Source of the DNA: PNAI01 sp035574295
GTDB taxonomy: Bacteria; Pseudomonadota; Alphaproteobacteria; Rhizobiales; Xanthobacteraceae
Reading direction: 5' to 3'
Length of the DNA stretch: 10,228 nt
Assembly (NCBI GenBank): GCA_035574295.1
Contig: DATLYX010000082.1
Location: forward strand, 1 to 10,228
Position numbers and translations under genes: made by a program. A model generated the notes under the pieces. It was not told where the DNA came from. It did not search any database and saw only the letters and a program-made list of their open reading frames with translations. Shown here piece by piece: positions 5,634 to 10,228 of the stretch (position 1 is the stretch's first letter; each line of letters starts with the position of its first letter).

Positions 5634-7103
5634 TCACGTGGCGAGCTTTTTTTTGAGCAAAGCGTTCACTGCCTGCGGGTTTGCCTTGCCGCCGGACGCC
5701 TTCATCACCTGGCCCACGAACCACCCGATCACCTTCTCGTTGGTCTTGGCTTGCTCGACCTTGTCCGGATGTTGGGCGATGATCTCGTCGACGACCTTCT
5801 CGATGGCGGCAACGTCGGTCACCTGCTTCAAACCGCGCGTCTCGACAATGGCGCGCGGATCGCCGCCCTCTGTCCACAAGACCTCGAACAGATCCTTGGC
5901 GATTTTGCCGGAGATCACGCCCTCCGCCATCAGATCGAGCACCCCGCCGAGCTGTGCCGCGCTCACCGGCGAGGCCGTGATGTCCTTGCCTTCCTTGTTC
6001 AGCCGGCCGGTGAGCTCGTTGATCACCCAGTTTGCCGCCGCCTTGGGGTCGCGCCCCTTGACCACCGCCTCAAAATACTCCGCCAGCGCCCGCTCGCTCA
6101 CCAGCACTCCGGCATCGTAGGCTGACAGCCCGTAACCGCGCATGAACCGGGCCTTTTTGTCGTCCGGCAGCTCGGGCAGCGCCCGCCGCAGTTCCTCGAC
6201 CATGGTTGCATCGAGTTCGAGCGGCAGCAAATCGGGGTCCGGGAAATACCGGTAGTCATGCGCCTCCTCCTTGTTGCGCATGGAGCGGGTTTCCCCTTTG
6301 TTGGGATCGAACAAACGGGTTTCCTGTTCGATCCGGCCCCCGTCTTCCAGGATTTCGATCTGCCGGCGCGCCTCGTAATCCACCGCCTGGCCGACGAACC
6401 GGATCGAGTTGAGGTTCTTGATCTCGCAGCGCGTGCCGAGCGGCTCGCCCGGCCGCCGCACCGACACGTTCACGTCCGCGCGCAGGTGCCCCTTCTCCAT
6501 GTCGCCGTCGCAGGTGCCGAGATAGCGCATGATCGTGCGCAGCTTGGCGAGAAACGCCTTGGCCTCCTCGGCCGAGCGCAGATCGGGTTTCGACACGATC
6601 TCCATCAGCGCCACCCCGGCGCGGTTGAGATCGACATAGGACATCGACGGGTGCTGGTCGTGCAGCGACTTCCCCGCGTCCTGCTCCAGATGCAGCCGTT
6701 CGATGCCGACCCTGATTGTCTCGCCCTCCGGCAGATCGACAGTAATTTCGCCCTCCCCCACGATTGGCGATTTGTATTGGCTGATCTGATAGCCGGGCGG
6801 CAGATCGGGGTAAAAATAACTTTTTCGGTCGAACACCGATTGCAGATTGATCTTCGCCTTCAGCCCAAGCCCGGTGCGCACCGCCTGCCGCACACATTCC
6901 GCATTGATCACCGGCAGCATGCCCGGCATTGCCGCATCAACCAGAGAGACTTGCGCATTGGGGGCACCGCCGAACGCAGTGGAGGCGCCGGAAAACAGCT
7001 TTGCCTTGGAGTCGACCTGGGCATGCACTTCCATGCCGATGACGACTTCCCAGTCGCCGGTCGCACCCTTGATCAGCTTCGATGGTCTACTTACCGCTGT
7101 CAT
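5634..7103 (-). CDS. gatB: Asp/Glu-tRNA amidotransferase subunit B
   Basis: GatB binds the misacylated tRNA and activates its Glu or Asp side chain with ATP. The amide nitrogen supplied by GatA is then transferred to give Gln-tRNA(Gln) and/or Asn-tRNA(Asn). The 489-residue length is normal for the family. Visible marks are G23-M-E-V-H-A-Q near the start, KLFSGAST, DRKSYFYPDLPPGYQISQY, the GatB signature YVDLNRAGVALMEIVS (about 156-171), YLGTCDGDMEKG and the RCEIKNLNS and HDYRYFPDPDLLPL blocks. A C-terminal YqeY-like tRNA-binding helical domain covers roughly residues 340-489. The ATG at 7103 has AAGAGGA a few bases upstream. The gene is complete and undamaged. It lies 79 bp downstream of the 94-residue gene and about 830 bp beyond gatA on the same strand. 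Confidence 0.98.
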   Translation of the reverse strand: MTAVSRPSKLIKGATGDWEVVIGMEVHAQVDSKAKLFSGASTAFGGAPNAQVSLVDAAMPGMLPVINAECVRQAVRTGLGLKAKINLQSVFDRKSYFYPDLPPGYQISQYKSPIVGEGEITVDLPEGETIRVGIERLHLEQDAGKSLHDQHPSMSYVDLNRAGVALMEIVSKPDLRSAEEAKAFLAKLRTIMRYLGTCDGDMEKGHLRADVNVSVRRPGEPLGTRCEIKNLNSIRFVGQAVDYEARRQIEILEDGGRIEQETRLFDPNKGETRSMRNKEEAHDYRYFPDPDLLPLELDATMVEELRRALPELPDDKKARFMRGYGLSAYDAGVLVSERALAEYFEAVVKGRDPKAAANWVINELTGRLNKEGKDITASPVSAAQLGGVLDLMAEGVISGKIAKDLFEVLWTEGGDPRAIVETRGLKQVTDVAAIEKVVDEIIAQHPDKVEQAKTNEKVIGWFVGQVMKASGGKANPQAVNALLKKKLAT

Positions 7104-7182
7104 GGCTTCCTCTTAACGCCTCCTTTGGCCGCCAGCCAGTGGAGTACCGTTGCGCGTGCAATGCGCAGAGCTCCGGATCAGT

Positions 7183-7467
7183 TCAGATCAGCGCAGCGAG
7201 AATCTCGTCCCACTCCTCGTCAAGCGACGACTTTGCCGCCGGCCGGCGCGCCTGGGTGTACCAGTACCGCGCATTGGCTTCGTCTCCCTCAACGCGATGC
7301 AGGTAGGCATGCACCCAGGCCGCTTCGCGGCTGCTGATGTTCATCACGATGCGATGTGCCTTGTCCCAATCCCCCTTCTTCGCCCACCACAAGGCCTGAA
7401 GCGCAGGCGCAAGCGCCCGCGGCGGCACCGAATGACCCAGGCTTCGTTTGAACTCAGCAGGGGTCAT
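7183..7467 (-). CDS. conserved hypothetical protein between gatA and gatB, 94 aa
   Basis: This is a compact cytoplasmic protein with no signal peptide. It opens with a short helix, then PALQALWWAKKGDWDKAHRI. Next comes the segment W51-V-H-A-Y-L-H-R-V-E-G-D-E-A-N-A-R-Y-W-Y, then QARRPA and an acidic end EEWDEIL. The paired pattern GDWDKAHRI and HAYLHRxEGDxxNAxYWY suggests two helical hairpins of TPR/Sel1 character. I recall small proteins with the HAYLHRxEGD...YWY pattern in many proteobacteria, annotated only as hypothetical. The ATG at 7467 has just a poor ribosome site, so expression may depend on read-through from the Cys-rich gene that ends 58 bp upstream. No role in tRNA amidation is known to me. 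Confidence 0.8.
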   Translation of the reverse strand: MTPAEFKRSLGHSVPPRALAPALQALWWAKKGDWDKAHRIVMNISSREAAWVHAYLHRVEGDEANARYWYTQARRPAAKSSLDEEWDEILAALI

Positions 7468-7525
7468 TGCGCCAAGTGGCGCGACCGCGTCGCTGCGGTC
7501 GGCGTGAATTTCGCAGCGGCCGGCG

Positions 7526-7765
7526 TCACCGGGTGCAGGATGTCACCCATTGCAGGCACACGCGGCGGCAGCCCTGTCCGCGAATGCACGACGTACCCCA
7601 CTCGATGCAGACGCGCTTGCACGCCGCAAGCTGAAACGACGGCGCCGGACCGACCGTCGCCTTCTCGGCGGCAGACGTTGTCACGGCGCCTGACGACGAC
7701 GGCGCGCCGCCGGCCAAAACGAACAATCCGATGATCAGCGCACGTCCTGTTTGCAAGAGTTTCAT
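7526..7765 (-). CDS. secreted small Cys-rich protein with duplicated C-x3-C-x6-C motif (79 aa)
   Basis: The ATG at 7765 is chosen because CAGGAGAG lies about seven bases upstream; the in-frame TTG at 7786 lacks such a site. Residues 1-28 look like a signal peptide (Lys, Arg, then ALIIGLFVLAGGAP). The C-terminal third holds two copies of the same twelve-residue pattern, CKRVCIEWGTSC and CRRVCLQWVTSC, joined by IRGQG. Each has C-x3-C-x6-C with a shared Trp and TSC end, making six Cys in about 30 residues. Exported, this would most likely form disulfides or bind a metal. I do not recognise the family. It sits between gatA and the 94-residue gene, all on one strand, with a candidate promoter of its own. 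Confidence 0.7.
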   Translation of the reverse strand: MKLLQTGRALIIGLFVLAGGAPSSSGAVTTSAAEKATVGPAPSFQLAACKRVCIEWGTSCIRGQGCRRVCLQWVTSCTR

Positions 7766-7841
7766 AGCGGCTCTCCTGGTCTTCAACGCGCCAACCCTGG
7801 ATCCCGGCGGCTCGAGAGGTTAACCAAGCGCGTGATTTTTG

Positions 7842-7870
7842 ATTTTGCAGATCAAAAACAAAACGATCAA
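7842..7870 (-). promoter_or_regulatory. candidate promoter upstream of the Cys-rich gene
   Basis: On the minus strand TTGATC (7870-7865) and CAAAAT (7847-7842) are separated by 17 bases, each matching four of six consensus positions. The predicted start near 7835 leaves a leader of about 70 bases before the ATG at 7765. The area is markedly AT-rich compared with its surroundings. The dyad TTTTTGAT (7836-7843) / ATCAAAAA (7851-7858) overlaps the -10 box and could be an operator. If active, this promoter would also serve the 94-residue gene and gatB. Confidence 0.35.
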
Positions 7871-7929
7871 TCGCCGGCCGCAAAGAATCGCTTGCTTTTC
7901 GCCGTTTGCCTAATCCGGCAATCCGGCCT

Positions 7930-9402
7930 CTACCACCATTTCTCCGGCACAAAACGGCCCGCCGCATCCTCGATAACGGCGGCCAGCGAAAACAAGGTCT
8001 CCTCGTCGAACGGTCGCCCGATCAATTGCAGCCCGAGCGGCAATCCCTGGCTGTCGAGCCCCGCCGGCACGGAAATCCCCGGCAGTCCCGCCATGTTGAC
8101 GGTCACCGTGAACACATCGTTCAGATACATCTCGATCGGGTCGCTGCCCTTCTCGCCGAGGCCGAAGGCCGCCGAGGGCGTGGCCGGGGTCAGCATCGCA
8201 TGCACGCCGGCGGCAAAGGCATCCTCAAAATCCTTCTTGATCAGCGTGCGCACCTTCTGCGCACGCAGGTAATAGGCGTCGTAATAGCCTGCCGAGAGCA
8301 CATAGGTGCCGATCAGGACCCGCCGCCGCACCTCTGGCCCAAATCCCTCGCCGCGGGTTTTTTCGTACATGGCGGTGATGTCGCGGTCGGGCACGCGCAA
8401 TCCGTAGCGCACGCCGTCATAACGCGCGAGATTCGACGACGCCTCGGCAGGATTCACGATGTAATAAGCTGGCAGCGCATATTTGGTGTGCGGCAGGGAA
8501 ATATCGACGATGTCGGCGCCCGCTGTCTTCAGCCATTCGATCCCTTGCGCCCACAGCTTTTCGATCTCCGCCGGCATCCCATCGATGCGATATTCCTTCG
8601 GGATCCCGATCCGCAGCCCTCTGACCGACTTCCCCACCGCGGCTTCGTAATCCGGCACCGGCAGATCGACGGAGGTGGAATCTTTCGGGTCATGGCCGGC
8701 CATGGAGCGCAAGAGCACCGCCGCATCGCGCACCGTGCGCGCAAAAGGCCCGGCCTGATCGAGCGAAGACGCGAAGGCCACGATCCCCCAGCGCGAACAG
8801 CGGCCGTAGGTCGGCTTCATGCCGACCGTACCGGTGAACGCCGCCGGCTGCCGGATCGAGCCGCCGGTATCGGTGCCGGTCGCGCCGAGACACAAATTTG
8901 CCGCCACTGCCGCCGCCGACCCGCCCGATGAGCCTCCTGGCACCAGCGGCGTGTTGGCGCCCCGCCGTCGCCAGGGGGAGATCACGGGGCCCATGTACGA
9001 GGTTTCGTTCGACGAGCCCATGGCGAATTCGTCGTTGTTGGTCTTGCCCAAAAGCACCGCGCCGTCGCGCCAAAGCTGGGCGGTGACGGTCGATTCATAG
9101 GTCGGCACAAAATTGTCGAGGATGTGCGAGCACGCGGTGGTGCGCACGTCCTTGGTGCAGAACATGTCTTTGACTGCGATCGGGATGCCTTCCAGCGGTC
9201 CGGCTTCGCCTTTGCCGAGCCGCGCATCGGAGGCCTTTGCCATGGCGCGCGCCCGCTCCGGCGTCTCCAGCACGTAGGCATTGAGCGTGCGGGCGCCCTC
9301 CATGGCCGCCAGATGCGCCTCGGCCAGTTCGAGCGCCGAAAACTGCCTTTTGGCAAGCCCCGCCCGCGCTTCGACGAGCGTGAGTGACGTCAGATCAGTC
9401 AT
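7930..9402 (-). CDS. gatA: Asp/Glu-tRNA amidotransferase subunit A
   Basis: GatA is the glutaminase of the GatCAB complex. It releases ammonia from glutamine and feeds it through a channel to GatB. It has 490 residues, the usual size. The amidase-signature catalytic triad is visible: K78 in GIPIAVKDMF, the cis-Ser S158 in VPGGSSGGSAAAVA and the nucleophile S182 in GTDTGGSIRQPAAF. Further family marks are GKTNNDEFAMGSSNE, GMKPTYGRCSRWG, FASSLDQAGPFARTVRDAA and the C-terminal NMAGLPGISVPAG and LPLGLQLIGRPFDE. The gene's ATG overlaps the TGA of the small gene before it as ATGA, so it is probably translated by coupling to that gene. It is intact. Confidence 0.98.
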   Translation of the reverse strand: MTDLTSLTLVEARAGLAKRQFSALELAEAHLAAMEGARTLNAYVLETPERARAMAKASDARLGKGEAGPLEGIPIAVKDMFCTKDVRTTACSHILDNFVPTYESTVTAQLWRDGAVLLGKTNNDEFAMGSSNETSYMGPVISPWRRRGANTPLVPGGSSGGSAAAVAANLCLGATGTDTGGSIRQPAAFTGTVGMKPTYGRCSRWGIVAFASSLDQAGPFARTVRDAAVLLRSMAGHDPKDSTSVDLPVPDYEAAVGKSVRGLRIGIPKEYRIDGMPAEIEKLWAQGIEWLKTAGADIVDISLPHTKYALPAYYIVNPAEASSNLARYDGVRYGLRVPDRDITAMYEKTRGEGFGPEVRRRVLIGTYVLSAGYYDAYYLRAQKVRTLIKKDFEDAFAAGVHAMLTPATPSAAFGLGEKGSDPIEMYLNDVFTVTVNMAGLPGISVPAGLDSQGLPLGLQLIGRPFDEETLFSLAAVIEDAAGRFVPEKWW

Positions 9403-9596
9403 TCCGGTTCGTCGCAGACAAAGCGCGAATTTTTGCGGGCCGGCGCTTGCGCCGGCGCGGCATCATCATCCGGCTGCGAGATGATCGTCACCTCGCATTG
9501 CCACGGCTGCGCCCCCGTCTGCTCGGCCTTCTTCTTCTCCTCTAGGTCGTCGAGATAGGCGAAATACAGCTCCATTTCGAGGCAGGCTTCACACAT
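9399..9596 (-). CDS. small Cys-containing protein encoded between gatC and gatA (65 aa)
   Basis: The reading frame fits exactly between gatC and gatA. Its ATG at 9596 shares one base with the gatC TGA (TGATG), and its own TGA overlaps the gatA ATG (ATGA). A GTG at 9599 is an alternative start and would give a four-base overlap. AAGGTGG inside gatC is a fair ribosome site. The protein opens with MCEACLEMELYFAYLDDLEEK (C2, C5), continues with a charged helix, PWQCEV (C34), a Pro/Ala/Asp linker and ends SRFVCDEPE (C61). Four Cys with an N-terminal C-x2-C suggest a small metal site, which is inference. No signal peptide. I do not recognise the family with certainty. The tight overlaps on both sides argue for a real, translated gene. 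Confidence 0.75.
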   Translation of the reverse strand: MCEACLEMELYFAYLDDLEEKKKAEQTGAQPWQCEVTIISQPDDDAAPAQAPARKNSRFVCDEPE

Positions 9597-9883
9597 CACT
9601 CAACCACCTTCGGAACGAGAAAGAAGTTGTCAGCCGTCGCCGGCGCGTTCTTCACAATATCCTCCGCCATATTGCCGTCCGTGACCACGTCCTCACGTTG
9701 TTTGAGTTTCATTGGCATCACCGAGGTCATGGGCTCGACCCCTTCGACATTCACTTCCGCAAGCTGCTCGACAAAGGCGAGAATTGCGTTGAGCTCGCCT
9801 TTCAGATGCTCGATGTCTTCCTCGCGCACGGCAATGCGCGCCAGGTGCGCGATTCGGCGAACGGTGTCAGCATCAACGGACAT
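9596..9883 (-). CDS. gatC: Asp/Glu-tRNA amidotransferase subunit C
   Basis: GatC is the small subunit that wraps around the GatA-GatB interface and stabilises the complex. The 95-residue product is standard. It begins MSVDADTVRRIAHLARIAV, the typical GatC helix, followed by LKGELNAILAFVEQL, the conserved V49-E-P-M-T-S-V segment, LKQREDVVTDGN and the C-terminal PATADNFFLVPKVVE. The open frame reaches 10165, but the residues before the ATG at 9883 do not resemble GatC, so that ATG is the start. The ribosome site is weak. It is the first gene of the gat cluster and diverges from the VOC gene with about 180 bp between them. Confidence 0.96.
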   Translation of the reverse strand: MSVDADTVRRIAHLARIAVREEDIEHLKGELNAILAFVEQLAEVNVEGVEPMTSVMPMKLKQREDVVTDGNMAEDIVKNAPATADNFFLVPKVVE

Positions 9884-9910
9884 GAGCCGGGGTTCCGGGA
9901 ACCTGCAGAG

Positions 9911-9940
9911 CCTATAGCAAAGCGCCTTTTCGCGCGACAA
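9911..9940 (-). promoter_or_regulatory. candidate promoter of gatC-x-gatA
   Basis: On the minus strand TTGTCG (9940-9935; four of six) is followed after 18 bases by TATAGG (9916-9911; four of six). Transcription would begin about 20 bases ahead of the gatC ATG, giving a short leader. This is the best-spaced pair in the 181-bp divergent region. Confidence 0.4.
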
Positions 9941-10064
9941 CCCGCTAGGCCGCGAGCCGCCATGCTTCAGCAGCCCCCGTTCGCGCTTCTGGTTGCTGTG
10001 GCGCATGAGGTTTTTTCCGCTGCCGCCGGTTGTGCGCCGTGCCGAAAACCCCGATATAGGAGCT

Positions 10065-10228
10065 ATGGATGCACCAAATCCCTCGGTCGCGCCCACCTTT
10101 GCCAGCCGCACCCCGTTGCATTGCGGCGCGGTGGGTATGGTTGTGCGCGACCTCAATCGCCTCACCGCCTACTATCGCGACCTGCTCGGCCTCACGGTGA
10201 TGGAGAAAACCGGGGGTAAGGCGCGCCT
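10065..10228 (+). CDS. VOC-family (glyoxalase/extradiol dioxygenase fold) protein, N-terminal part
   Basis: Only the first 54 codons lie in the window. After a 17-residue lead the protein enters a vicinal-oxygen-chelate module. It has LHCGAVGMVVRDLNRLTAYY followed by RDLLGLTVMEKTGGKAR, the beta-alpha-beta start of glyoxalase I, catechol 2,3-dioxygenase and bleomycin-resistance-type proteins. His19 would be the first metal ligand if this is a CatE-like dioxygenase. That subfamily is a guess, since the remaining ligands lie outside. The ATG at 10065 is the only sensible start, yet its AGGAG (10058-10062) is only two bases away, which is unusually close. It diverges from gatC. Confidence 0.75.
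   Translation, partial: MDAPNPSVAPTFASRTPLHCGAVGMVVRDLNRLTAYYRDLLGLTVMEKTGGKAR

Noticed and set aside
6258..7337. 359-codon plus-strand frame opposite gatB
   Set aside because: It is antisense to a complete, highly conserved gatB; long antisense frames are expected at this GC content.
7836..7858. AT-rich dyad TTTTTGAT/ATCAAAAA as an intrinsic terminator for gatA
   Set aside because: The stem is AT-only apart from one G-C pair and lacks a following T-run on the minus strand; it fits better as part of a promoter region.
7464..7967. 167-codon minus-strand frame overlapping the Cys-rich gene
   Set aside because: It uses another frame than the gene with the good ribosome site and signal peptide, and its sequence is Arg-rich without motifs.

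Overview
The window looks like a chromosomal segment of a GC-rich alphaproteobacterium, most likely of the order Hyphomicrobiales (Bradyrhizobium/Rhodopseudomonas/Pseudolabrys-like relatives). The grounds are the GC-rich coding style, an alphaproteobacterial-type GatCAB amidotransferase locus, a small Sel1-like protein of a type I recall from that group, and palindromic intergenic repeats of the kind common in those genomes. This placement comes from recognising sequence types, not from a search.

Left part (1-1606). A minus-strand gene runs off the left edge. It encodes an N-terminal TPR array and is probably the front of a TPR-methyltransferase fusion. Upstream of it lie a complete tRNA-Ser(GCU) gene with encoded CCA and a plausible own promoter, then a 101-residue Sel1-like protein. 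Region 1743-2140 is a cluster of palindromic repeats: 37-bp head-to-tail units, two near-identical 105-bp elements and a diverged inverted copy. It holds only spurious ORFs.

Middle part (2239-5633). A periplasmic DUF2147 protein (+) converges on a YghU/YfcG-like glutathione S-transferase (-). The latter diverges from an exported phospholipase-D-family (Nuc-type, single HKD) protein (+). An exported 83-residue PsiF-like protein with two Cys follows, then a strong hairpin. Further right is a minus-strand 19-residue Lys/Arg-rich micropeptide with a strong Shine-Dalgarno sequence, and then about 440 bases with no convincing gene.

Right part (5634-9883). All genes are on the minus strand, in transcription order gatC, a 65-residue Cys-containing protein, gatA, a secreted 79-residue Cys-rich protein, a 94-residue conserved hypothetical protein, and gatB. 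GatA, GatB and GatC together form the amidotransferase that converts Glu-tRNA(Gln) and/or Asp-tRNA(Asn) to the correctly charged tRNAs. gatC, the 65-residue gene and gatA overlap stop-to-start and so are probably translationally coupled. gatB is separated from them by two small genes and a probable second promoter. A VOC/glyoxalase-fold dioxygenase-like gene diverges from gatC and runs off the right edge.

Most of the window is ordinary housekeeping sequence. The less-explained parts are the small proteins in the gat locus (especially the one with a duplicated C-x3-C-x6-C motif), the Lys/Arg micropeptide and the palindromic repeat cluster. I see no phage, CRISPR array, transposase or obvious defence system.
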